From assembly GCA_002914845.1 (NCBI GenBank), contig JXTC01000094.1:192921-256920 (forward strand): a DNA stretch of 64,000 nt. The letters run 5' to 3'. The DNA is from Trema orientale. Lineage: Eukaryota; Streptophyta; Magnoliopsida; Rosales; Cannabaceae. This document shows, piece after piece, positions 25,350 through 37,200 of the stretch. Below the pieces are notes generated by a model. That model had not been told where the DNA came from. It searched no databases and saw only the letters and a list, made by a program, of their open reading frames with translations. Position 1 is the first letter of the stretch. Each line of letters begins with the position of its first letter. Made by a program: the position numbers and the translations under genes.

Positions 25350-26806
25350 TGTTTTGGGGTATGACAAAATTTATACAATTAGTCACTAACTAAAATAGTA
25401 AGTCATAAAAGTGTGATAAAAATACAATATGGGGTTAATTAAAAAAATATAATGTATCAAAATTATATTGGATAAAAGAGGACTTTGACATCCCAAGACA
25501 AGTGTCAATTTCTTATTAGAAATTACCAAGTTCAAGGCCATATTATCAAGGCGCTTGTGCTACATCACACTTAATACTAATATGTCAACATTCTATTAAA
25601 AGACACATTTTGATGTATCAAGTGACTAAGGAAGAGTACAAGAGTTCGACACATAATCAAAATAAAGAACCAAGTTGAATATCCTTTTGACACATCATTA
25701 CAGAAGATGTCCAACATTTGTAAGGTGGTTAAAGAAAAATTTATATATTTAAAGGATCCTAAAGCTTTGTAATGGATCAGTTCAAGAGAGATATATATAC
25801 ATAGTTTCTTTATTCATATATCAATACAAGGTCTTTTTATTTCATAGTTTCTTTATTCATATATCAATACAAGGTCTTTTTATTTCATAGTTTCTTTATT
25901 CATATATCAATACAAGGTCTTTTTATTTCTATTCTCTCTTATTTACTTGACTCATCTAGTTCTTGTCTTCTACTCATCAAGCTTCTCACGTGAAGCTCCC
26001 TGCAACCAACTCATCTACAATTCCTAGAAAATTGATTAATTTCTTCGGCCATTAACCATTTTTCATTACCTCTTTATTATCTTCAAATTATCTCACCGTC
26101 TCCATACGTCAATATTCCAATTTCTACTTAATCTTCTTATCTCACACCTAATTTTGTGGTTCATTTAATCACAAAATTTATTATCTTTATTCCAATTTCT
26201 AATTTCATATCTTGTGGTGCTTATCAACTAACATTTAAATTCTGTAATTTAAATTATTCGCAGATCCGTGTGGAAGATTTGTTTAGCAAGCTGAGTTGTA
26301 GCTTATACAACCCTTATTTGCAACCGCCCGCATTATTTTCAGTACTCTAAATACTTGTAGATCTGTGACTCTGAGTTATTTAGCAAGCGGAATTGTAGCA
26401 TATATAACCCTTATTTGCAACTGTTCACGTTAAATTCAGTATTTTATGTTCTTGTTATTTATTTTCCGTATTGTTTATTTATATTTTTTACTGAATGACT
26501 TGAATCACCTATGTCAGAAAATTAACCATCTTCTTATTTGTATCTGACCATATGGACAGTATCACCTGCGTCAGAAACACTGGCTATCTGATACGTAATG
26601 ATGGTCATTGAAACCACCTACACTTGTTTACTTACAGATTGAGCTGTCAAAGACACCAATTATCTTCAGGCACGTGAATTTGTATCATTACAATTTTTCC
26701 ATGTCATTTTTTTCATTTTCTACCACTATCTTGCTTATTATTAATTAAGTGTTCTTACGCTTAATTAATTCTATTAGGTCAAATTAGAGAAGATCACCCC
26801 AGAATA
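25350..26806 (+). repeat. 3' LTR with a triplicated 43-bp segment
   Basis: A 1457-bp repeat, TGTTTTGG...CCAGAATA. The segment 25801-25843 (begins atagtttctttattcatata) is repeated at 25844-25886 and 25887-25929. The 5' LTR has it once. The two LTRs also differ at many single bases, so the insertion is not recent. Confidence 0.9.
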
Positions 26807-26959
26807 ATGTCTCAACATTCTACATACTAAAAAATAACATCAAATCGAACTTTTAGTTTTCTTAAAAAGAAAAAACTATCGTTTTTTATTTAAATCCAGA
26901 AAAAAAAATCTATTGGAATTTTTTTCTTTCCCTCCAAAAATCAAAGTTCCAAACGGAGC

Positions 26960-28289
26960 ATTGGAAGGTAGAGATTCAAAAGTTTGGTGTTTCATCAATG
27001 GTCATTTTGCTGATATTAATCCATTTTTGTTGTATTTTGCTTCAAGAAATTTTATAATGGGTTGGTTTGATTCAATTTAGTAGATTTTTGTTCTAATCAA
27101 ATCTGATTTTTGCTCTATTATATTGATCTGTTCAATTGATTTGTATTTTCCTTCTTGTTTTTGGAACCTGTGACCCATTATTCTGAGTCATTTTACTCTA
27201 AGAAGATCACAGATGATATGCACTGGGTCGTCCTTGCAAAATACCGAAACTCCTTTTTTTTAACGTTTTCTTTTCCCTTTTCTAAATTAAAAATGAATCC
27301 TAAAAAAAAACCTAATTAATATTACCAGAAAAATTTTAGCGTTACAATCTTTTTAATTAGTATTAGAACCTTCAATCTAACGCTTTTTTTTTAAACTAGT
27401 TAATAAAGGCATTTTTGTCTTTCTACTATTACATTCACTCAATTGGGCATCACAGTGTATGATTTTACAACGATTTTAAATGTCATGGTATTATTTTGCA
27501 AAACTCCAAGATGAGGTTACATTTTCAAGAAAAACAAAATCTTAGGGTATTTTGGCGTTATGAGCCCAAATTTAGAAATCAAATTAAAAAAAAAAAAACA
27601 AAAAAAGAAACCAGATCCATCATCTTCCACCCTTCCATGCTCTCTTTTGTTGTTCCTCTCCTCCTTACAATAACCCTAACTCAAAACAAATCAGACATAT
27701 TGTGCTCTTATTTGGTGTTGAGTCATTGAGAAAATGGTAGGGTTTGTGGGACCAGATTTAGGTGAGCGAAGACACGAAAGAGCATCAGTGTTTAGTGGTA
27801 GATCTGGAGCAACGAACTCATCTTCAAGTGGCCAAAATCGGACTTGTCGGAGTTGGCATCGTCCATGATGAAGCTATAATTCCTACTATAAGACTGGTGA
27901 GAGCTGTGAGATTGTTGAGCGGTGAAAGATTGTAGTTTTTGGTAATTGAATGACGCCCTAAAATCGCAAAATCACGACGGCTGGTAAATGGAGGTGTGAA
28001 TGTGAGATGGCTCAGGCACACGACGGTGCAAGGAGATGCTCTGGCTAAGACAGAGTAATTATAGTGAGGAACTAGGAGGTGAGGTCGCAAGAGTTGCACA
28101 CTTGGTTGATGATGATGAAGATCAACGGAGTGTGGGTGAGAGGGATAAAGTGGGTTTTCTGACTTGTCATCTCACGTCAAAGAGGGAGAGAATGAGATGG
28201 ACTTGGCACGTGAGAACAGCCAATACACGTGCTGGTACTGGTACTGGTAGTTAATTTCTCAAAACCAAAATATAGTGTTGGGCAACTAA
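26960..28289. other. Spacer between two transposons, no gene recognised
   Basis: AT-rich with a less AT-rich pocket at about 27760-28250 containing short frames on both strands. None resembles a known family. It may be decayed gene or transposon sequence. Confidence 0.4.
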
Positions 28290-30555
28290 GGGCCTGTTTG
28301 GTTTCACTTCCATTTTGTGTTTTTAATTTATTTAAATAAAAAAATGAAAATATTTTGTTAAAACCTGTTTGGATATTTTATTTTCACTTTTTATTTTTTA
28401 AAATTGTTACCACTATTTTGAAAAAAACCTGATAATAGAAAAAAGTTGATATCATTATTGTTTAAAATAAAAAATGAAAACAAATCAGAATGGTACGAAT
28501 GAAAAGTCTCTGAGTTTCTTTACCTTCACGTTGAGAACAAGCCTTGACCATTCTGTACTCCGGCGATTGTTTGTCTCCTCTAGCACCGGTGACTTTCTTC
28601 TATTCCTGTGAGGTACTTTTTTTCGAATTTCTTTAGCTATTGTACGATTCAGATCTTAATATATATATATATGTATATATTTATATACATACATGGGATA
28701 TTTAAACTGGTATTTTCTGGGTATGAGAGCAGACCATATATATATATATATATATGTGTGTGTATATATATAAATATATGAGAGCAGACCATATTTTATT
28801 GTGTAAGAGCAATGTATAATCACCATGCATCGTTGGATTCCTTTGTTTTGTGCCCATTGTGTTTGATTTCCTTGTTCATTTTTTATAAATTTGTGGTTGA
28901 TGTGCTAAATTGATTATTAATACAAGTAAAGTGTTTGATAAAATGCTTGAGAGGAAATTGGGTCACTTTATCATTCACGAAAAAGGTTTTCCAAACTAGG
29001 CTAGTTTTGTAAGTTTTAGGTGCTTTTAAGAAGTGTGCTTTGTTATTTAGTTGCTTAATCTTAGATGTTTTTGAATGAAATGGCTGCTTGTTTACTTCAT
29101 TATTAGGTCTGTATACAAAAATGAGACTTAAGGAAAAAATATTTGCTTTAGTTGTATATGAATGGAATTGTAATTGAGTTCCATATTACTTAGTGTCAAA
29201 TTAACATGGGAGTCTTTTATTTAACACAATGTAGATTTAGAAATAGAGTTCGATCACTGAATATCCAAATGCAAATTTCAGGTATACTTGAATACTAGAG
29301 TTGTGGTTTGTGGATTGTTTTCTAGCTTTTTTACTGGATTTACTTTTGTATGCTTATCTTATATTTGTGAGTATCATTAATGCAAGTATCTTCTCCTAGC
29401 TGAGTAATGGCTAAGGATTTTCTACTGATTTTATAAAATAAGGAGGGAAAAAAGAAAACATATCATTAAAGAAGTTGCTGACTGGACTAATTTTTAAGAA
29501 TTCTTTTGAGAAACTTAATTTTTTAAAGTTTGCTCTTCTAGCTAGGAATCACAATACTCGATATCGCACAATTAAGTTCCATCCTTCTATCTTTTCCTAA
29601 AAATTTTTCTTGAACCTGCCTTAAGTAATCTATTATTTCACAAACTTAATTGATGAAGTAAAGTTAATCTTGTTGATTAGTTTTAGCCTTTTTTTTTTAA
29701 CTTAAAAAAAGTCATCTTCACCACTTTTGATTCTATCAGTGTGTTATAAGCTTTAGATTTTGAAAGGATACATGTATAGATGCCTATTTCAGACGAGTCA
29801 ATTCTATATGCAGCAGCTGCGCACTCATTCTGTGTGCTATTCCTAATCCCTTACCATTTCCCCTGCTCCCCTATATTCTCTACTCGATACCATCTTCTGG
29901 AAAGAGGTACACACACCCAGGCCTAACTAAATAACCGATGAGATGAGAACTGCTCAATTAGGTTTTTAAAAAATAAACAAATGATTGGATTATTAATTAG
30001 TTTCTATTTGCTTTCAGATATATTGTTTAAGTAATAAAAATTGGCTTCTAGGAAGTATAACTCAAACTTGTGAAATATTAGGCTATTGTTGGATTATTTA
30101 TTTATTTTTTCCTTTTTTGGTATATCTAGATGTTGTGGATAGAGGAGTTATCAAAGTTCAAAATGCAAAAATCAAAAGCTGATCTATTATAATTTTTCTA
30201 TACTTCCGAAGTATATAATACTCATCAAAGAAAAATAAAAATCCTTGAAAGATAAATCTAAGTTATGTCTGCGGCTCTCACTGTTTGATCCTAAATTCTG
30301 TGCAATCCATGTGTTATCCAGGTTTGATGGTTATTATAGCCTATGTAGCATGTTTTACAACTTTATATAAATGTGATATATATCCTGTTTAACAATTGAA
30401 TTAGGTGAGTACTTGGTATCTTTTGTTTTCACATCTAGTTAAAGTGCTAATTTATTAAGTTGTGAACTAATTAAAGTGATATTATGGTAGGTTATAAATT
30501 TCATTAAAAATTTTATTTAGAATAGTTCTTGAACATATTTGGTAGATTGTTGTAG

Positions 30556-31602
30556 ATGGAACCTATAGAAAGTCATGGTAATGTCCTTGAAGATATTGAT
30601 GATGTTGCCATATGGTCCTAAAAACATGAAGAGATTTTTATTAATCTTATAGAGACAGAGGTTATAAAAGGAAATCGATGTACTACAACATTCTCAAAAT
30701 CTGCATGGCATCAAATTCGTGACCAACTTGTTGCACAAACCAAAAGAAATTACAATGACATTCAACTAAGGAACAAGTTTAACCAATTAAAGCAAAGACA
30801 AAAGGACTTCAAAACGTTGTTGAGTGAGACAGGCATTAGGTATAACTCAATAACTGGACAAGCAACTACAACAGATGAAGTTTGGGATAAACTTACGAGG
30901 GTAAAATTTTACTTTGAAATTATAATTATCTTATTATAATTAGATATATTGTTTAGTTTTTAATGGAAATTTTATTTTGTATAGGTACACAAGAAAGCCA
31001 AAACATTTAGGAAAAAAGGATGTCCTTTTTATGACAAATTATTCATCATATTTGGGGATACAACTGCTACTGGATCTAGTGCTCATCCTTCCATAAGAAG
31101 CCCATCTTATTCGGATGATGATGATAATGAAGATGTGGAAGTCTCCAAAAATACTAAAAGGAGTCATGAGATCAATTTGGATTATGATTTAGAAAGTGCT
31201 GATAATACTTCTAAAAAGCGAAGTAAGTCAGATACTATTTCTGACTCTCAACGTGGAAAGAGACAAAGTGTGACATCAGCTTTGGCATCGGCCTGACTTT
31301 CAATATCTGAAAGTTCTAAGAAAAAAACAGATTTTTTTGATAGATCAATGATGTGTGCTCCTCATGGATCTCGGTCATATGGCAGCAGCTCTTATCCTCC
31401 TCCATGTCATGATTCTCCTTCTTGTCATGCATCTACTCAATGTTACGAGTCTCCTCGTCCTTCTCAATTGCATGAAAGTGGCTTTATTACTAGGATGAAT
31501 TTTAACTTATTAAAGGAGAGTATTGCCGCATTAAACGAAGTTGAAGGAATAAGTGGAGAGGTATATGCAAAAACTATCGAGAACTTTGAAAATGAAGTGT
31601 AG
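30556..31602 (+). pseudogene. Myb/SANT-like DNA-binding protein of the Harbinger element
   Basis: ATG at 30556. One intron (30901-30984) is flanked by GT and AG. The Myb/SANT-like domain includes KSAWHQIRDQLVAQ, LRNKFNQLKQRQKDFKTLL and a motif like ATTTDEVWDKLTRVHKKAKT, the arrangement seen in PIF ORF1 and the plant Myb_DNA-bind_3 family. In-frame stops at about 30619 and 31294 break it; downstream Ser-rich sequence stays open to 31602. In active elements this protein helps the transposase enter the nucleus and bind the ends. Confidence 0.85.
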
Positions 31603-31929
31603 AGAGCATTATTTTTGGAGATTCCTGAGAATTGAAGAAAAGATTGGGTGTTGAATTTAAAATGAATAATTTTAAAATTGACTAGGTGTCATGCATTGGC
31701 GACTCTTAAAACTATCTTCTTTAGGGTTGCTTAGATAACTTTGTGATTATAGGTCTTGATTTTTTTTTTCTTTCTTTCATAGAATGTTCTTGGATCTTTT
31801 ATATTTTTGCTTAATTTATTTCTAATACTATAATTTAGTTATGATATTCATGTTGTTACTTCTGTATGTCTGCTTAGATCTTTTTATTGTTATATTATAC
31901 ATATTCTAATTATCGTTTAATATCAGGTC

Positions 31930-33243
31930 ATGTCATCTCAAGATGTTGTATATTTCAACAATAATATTGTACTTGGTGACGACTTGGAGGATGATCTAGC
32001 TGAGGTATTAATACTTTATTCTTTGGGATCTTATATACCCAAGGAACCGTGTAGAGATTCTATACTTTCAGGACATGAATATGTTGTTGAAGTATTGAAT
32101 GATCATAGAATTCGTTGTTTCAATAGTTTCAGAATAGAAAAGAATGTGTTTAAAGCATTATGTAGTGTGTAAAGATAAAAATTTCTTAAAAGATTCAAAA
32201 TATATTCTCGTGGAGGAGCAAGTAGCTATATTCTTATATATTATTTCTCAAAATAAGCAATATCGAATGGCTGCTGAGTGATTTCAACACTCAGGCGAAA
32301 TAATATCTCGTCAATTAGGAAAGTGTTGAAAGCAATTTGTCGTTTGGGCAAAGAAATAATTACTCCTCCTTCTTTTGACACAACTCCTCTAGAAATTCGA
32401 TTTAATCCAAAGTATTATCCATTCTTCAATGTACATAGTATTTCTTTGAGGTTTAATTTACTTCTTTATATGTATTATTTATTGTAATGACTAGTTAATT
32501 TTATATTTTATAGAATTGTGTTGGAGCTATTGATGGAACTCATGTATCGGCACATGTTCCAATCAATGACCAAATATTATTATGTATGCATGTTCATTTG
32601 ATATGTGATTTATCTATGCTCTTAGGGATCGGAAGGGACAGCAAATGATGAAAGACTTCTTCTAGAGTCTGTGACATGTCCTGAAAATGGGTTTCCTATG
32701 CCAACACTTGGTAAGATGGTTATAAACTTTAATGTAAGTCTCAACTTATTATAAATTATATATTTGCATAAATCAACACTAACATAAATTGTTTTTTATA
32801 TAGGAAAATACTATCTTGTTGACTCTGGTTATACTAATATGCCTAGTTTTCTTACCCCATATCGTGAAGAGCGGTACCATAGAAGTCAATTTGAAAGAGG
32901 TCATCCTCAAGGTCAAAAAAAACTTTTTAATTATGTGCATCCTCACTCAGAATAACTATTGAGCAGTGTTTCAAAGTACTAAAAGCTCGTTTTCCGATCT
33001 TGAAGCAAATAGCTCCTTATGACTTAAGCACACAATGTTTATGACTTAAGCACACAATGGTATATTCTGATAGCTTGTTGCACTATTCATAATTTTATTA
33101 GGAGTAATGCTACTAGAGATAAATTATTTGATGGGATTGATACTAGTAATTATGAAACAAGGACAAATAATATAGAGGAAGTAGCTAATATATCTCAAAG
33201 TACTAGTGCATCTCATTGCGTTGTTCAGTTAAACATTACCTAA
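31930..33243 (+). pseudogene. HARBI1-like DDE transposase of the Harbinger element
   Basis: Pieces in order include the N-terminal RIRCFNSFRIEKNVFKALC, the first catalytic Asp in CVGAIDGTHV (about 32517-32546), GSEGTANDERLLLESV and the second Asp in YYLVDSGYTNMP (about 32809-32844). Frameshifts and stops occur near 32170, 32570, 32620 and 32955. Introns at about 32437-32515 and 32733-32803 are plausible. The third acidic residue region is eroded. Confidence 0.85.
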
Positions 33244-33867
33244 ACTCAATTACGTTATATGGCCAACATTCGTAATAATATTGCTCAGCATATGTGAGAA
33301 AGATATCGACAGAATTAATAGTTCTTATTTGTAATTAGAAAGTTTTGGATTCTATTTTTAATGGACATAATGAGTTATTTGAATATGATCTTTATATCTG
33401 TTTTAGGAACTTCTTTTTATCAAAAATATACATATTCGTCTATATATATAGCTATGTATGAATGTATATATTCATCTATAAATCTATATATGAATACATA
33501 CAGAACTACACATGGGTGTGTATATATATATAAAATAAGCATATAAATATACTTTAATATATACCTTATATATGTATATGTATATGCCACGTATATGTAT
33601 TCGTGTATAATTTAGATGTTTACTATTTTCAAGCTATGTAATTTTTTAATAAATTTGGTATTTCTTGTAGTAAATTTTACAAACAGAAAGTGAAAATAAA
33701 ATTTGTCAATTATGTTTCTGTTTTTTATTTTTAAAAACAGAAAATGAAAACAAAATTTACCAATCATATTTTTAGTTTTTCAAATCTTAAAACAGAAACA
33801 GAATTTTCACTTTCAATTTTCAATTTTAAAAAGTAAAAAATTAGAAGTAAATCCAAGCAAGCCCTAA

Positions 33868-34268
33868 GTTGACAGAAAAAAGTCAATACTCGACAAACCA
33901 AAGTCCAAACTGTGTGTTTTCGCACAAAGGGATACTAAAACTATAGACCAACTTTCCCCAATTCCAAGACACACCAATTTCATATTCACAGCTTATAAAG
34001 GAAGCAACAAGTGTTATTACACGAATTTGTGCCAGTAACTATGTAGGAAACAAAATCAGTACATAAATTACAAACAAATAAGCAAAAAGATAAAAGTGGG
34101 GTAGGGAGAGGCAACTAACTAAATGAAGCAAATCCTAACATAGTCCTCAGTAGCCGTTTAACTGATATGGTTAATACTCTGATAGTTTATACTAGCACTA
34201 CCCTGGTAATAATGTAAATTATCATGGAACCAACATACCAACAAGACTAGGCACTATTTAGCACTCAG
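33868..34268. other. Spacer after the Harbinger element; probable UVR3 3' UTR
   Basis: About 400 bp without coding potential. The transposon ends only about 400 bp from the UVR3 stop codon. Confidence 0.5.
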
Positions 34269-37200
34269 TCAATCAGCAATTATCTTTTGCCTTTTTGATT
34301 TCACATCCTGTTTTTGACTTCCCTCCAATCTTCTCCTTAAGCTATCCAATTCTTCTTCACTTACCAAGCCATTCAAGTTTTTGTTCAACGCATATGCTTC
34401 ACCCATTCTCCTCTTGCATTCTTTGCTGGCAGAATCATGGAATACCACTACAGGATAAACAAACATCGGAAAAGAAAGAAATAGGTTCAAACAGATGTTG
34501 TCCAGAGAAACGTGTTCAACTTTTAGTTTTACTCGGGCAATAATTTGGAACAGTTGAGGAAACTGACCTGGCCTTGGATAATCCTTTCCAATGATGCACT
34601 TGGCTTTAGTCTGAATGCTTAAAGGAGCCGTCCAGGGCTCGTAGATGTACTCCTTTGGCATGTCTAATCAGTGAGATTTGGTCATAAACGGGGAATACAG
34701 GCAGCCAAAAGAATATGACGGGGAGAATGAAGTTCTTTATACCTTTCAATATGGGAAGAAAATGCCTGATATAGTTTCCGTTTGGATCATACTTCTTTCC
34801 AAATGAGATCGGGGAGTATATACGATTATACTGATCAGAAAAAAACAATCAAACATAAGAATTCATCTAGGAGTAGAAATTGTTGTAAGTTATCCTTAAG
34901 TTATAAGTTTCAAAGTTGGCCGGAACACAATCCTACCATTGGAAATTAATAAGTAAATATGTGTCATACCTGGTAGAAAAATGAGGAACAAGATAGCCAT
35001 TGCCAATTTCCATTATTAATAGCCCAATCTGAATCAATCAGTAGCCTCTCAAAAACATCACGACCTTTTTCCCAGTGAACAAACTTGTAACATGGGAAAT
35101 ATTCATGTCAAGAGAAGGAGATAAAAAAGATAAAGAAAGGCTCAGGAAAAAATCATGTGTGTGATATCATACCAGATCCCCACGGGTTAGGAAGCATGCA
35201 ACACAATGTCGTGCTAGATGGTGCATCCAACCCCACTTGTGAAGCTGCGAAAATAAATATGTACGGACTTTACGTGCATATTTTCAATATGAAAGCAAGA
35301 TTATCCCAAAAGGGAAAGAAGTAGTATATTTTTCTACATTTATTAATTCTACACCTTCACCCCTGAAAGACACAATAATAGAATAACATATTTTAAATCA
35401 CACGACCTGCACCATGATAGCATCAATCCAAGGGTACCCTGTCCTAGCCTCCCTCCAAGCTGCTAATAGTTCTTCATTATCATTCCAGGGAATCTGCAAT
35501 AATAGTAGTATCCAGATCAATTTATCCACAACCGATACGAAATTAGTAAATAAGAACTTCAGAAAAATTTTGAAAAATATCACCCATTTTCCCCCCTACA
35601 ATTAACAGGCCCACTTATTACTTAAGGAGCTGTATATTCATGTAAATACAAGAAAAGAGAAGTTGCAAACTTTACACGACAGGATAAGCTTAAAACCCCT
35701 TCCAGTAATATTTTTATTGTATCAGATAATATTGTCATGAACTGGAGATAACAAGTCCTTATGTACATATGACATATATACGTAAAAGAATCATACTTCT
35801 AAGGGAGACGTTAATTGGTTTACTGATTTTTCTTTCAGATTGAAAATATTTCATATGATTCAATAAGAAAGAATGAGACAACAATTTCAAATTGAAATTT
35901 AAGGGAATACCCATCTGTTTTTACCTGCTTGCATATTCTATTATTCTTCATCTGATCGAAATTAGGAGTTCCATAAGCCACAGTATAGAAGAAGTCCCGC
36001 CATAGTAACTACATGCCACTCAAGTTTTCAGTTTGCTGCAGTTATAACATACTTAGGAAATGACTAATAGAGGAAGTCCCCCCATGGTAACTACATGCCA
36101 ATCTAGTTTTCAGTTTGCTGCAGATATAACATAATTAGGAAATTACTAATAGAGGAAGTTTACCTGCCCAACAAGCGAAACTGGGGGCGATGTGTGCTTT
36201 TTTACTTTCTTGCATACATCTTGAAGGCATTGATAGAAGTACCTGGAAGAGAGACATCCGAACTGGCAAAATGCATTTTTTTACCCCAGAATACAGTAAC
36301 AGTCAAAAATTAGAACAAAGTACACTCAGACATAATGCATAAAATTATATAAAATACTGCTATAAATCTTACAGCCTGTTACTCAGAATACAGTAACAGT
36401 CAAAAATTAGAACAAAGTACACTCAGACATAATGCATAAAATTATATAAAATACTGCTATAAATCTTACAGCCTGTTACTCACTTTCAAATAAGGTGATA
36501 AAACAGTTGTCGCTGGCTTTACAAATGCAGATGGGTCACCCTTAGGTTTCTCAAAGTTTGCCACCCAATCCTGCAGTGCAAGAATGTTAATGACTTAAGA
36601 CAACTAATTTGACACCCGTTAACACATCTAAGATGAAATTCTTATGAAACATCAGGATGATGAACGATGTCATAGTAACTTTGGGATACAATAACTTAGG
36701 CTATATTTAGTAGAGAAGAAAGAAAGTAAGAGGGAAGGAAAAATTAGGAGGAAAAGAAAATGTATAGTATGGAAAGGAAAGTGTCTTTCCTCCATTGTTT
36801 GGTACGTAAGAAGAAAAGAAAACTAGTATATTTTAAAATCACTATTTTACCTTTTTTATTAAAATTTTAAAAGTAGTGTATAAGGTTAATTTAGTAAATT
36901 CACTTTAAAACATTAGTAAAAAAATATTTCTTCCCCCTTTTCTCTCCATTTTTGGGAGGAAAATATTTGAGTAGGTCCCACCATTTTTTTCTCTCCCATT
37001 TTCTCTTCCTTTGGCTTTTTTCTTATACCAAACAACCCAAATTTTTATTTCTCTCCGCTTTTCCCTCAAAACTTTTCCTTCCTCTCCATTTTCCTTCCTA
37101 CCAAACATAGCCTTAAACGTCAATAAGCTCGTTATACAACCTCAAACAAAATATAGACATTCAGAAACTTGTTATTTGGGTAAAACAGCAATATATGGTG

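Larger units (their letters stand above)
20943..26806 (+). mobile_element. LTR retrotransposon with gag remnant but no pol (TR-GAG-like, Tat/Ogre-type primer site)
   Basis: Two long direct repeats, 20943-22369 and 25350-26806, both begin TGTTTTGG. They end CCCCAGAACA and CCCCAGAATA. Flanks atgtg (left) and atgtc (right) fit a 5-bp target duplication with one change. The 3.0 kb interior has a primer-binding site, a broken gag, a tandem-repeat block and the TTTTCCCACTGGGTTTT-type motif (about 24985-25005) common near the 3' end of plant LTR elements. No protease, reverse transcriptase, RNase H or integrase motif was found. The size and content match non-autonomous TR-GAG elements. Confidence 0.88.
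20810..26959. mobile_element. Older inverted-repeat element split by the LTR retroelement
   Basis: The left end is GCTCCGTTTAGAAC (20809-20822), and the right end read backwards from 26959 is GCTCCGTTTGGAAC. Removing the LTR element (20943-26806) leaves about 290 bp with matching ends and A/T-rich arms, the size of a MITE. No clear target duplication was found, so this is an inference. Confidence 0.5.
28290..33864 (+). mobile_element. Decayed autonomous-type PIF/Harbinger transposon (5.6 kb)
   Basis: The left end GGGCCTGTTTGGTTTCACTTC and the right end read backwards, GGGCTTGCTTGGATTTACTTC, are flanked by a perfect TAA duplication (28287-28289 and 33865-33867), the PIF/Harbinger signature. 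Subterminal regions also pair as inverted A/T-rich repeats. Inside, in the same orientation, are the two genes expected of this superfamily: a Myb/SANT-like DNA-binding protein and a DDE transposase. Both are broken. Confidence 0.92.

Noticed and set aside
27824..28254. Overlapping frames on both strands (91 and 72 aa)
   Set aside because: No recognisable domain, no splice-compatible neighbours, and they overlap each other in a transposon-rich spacer.
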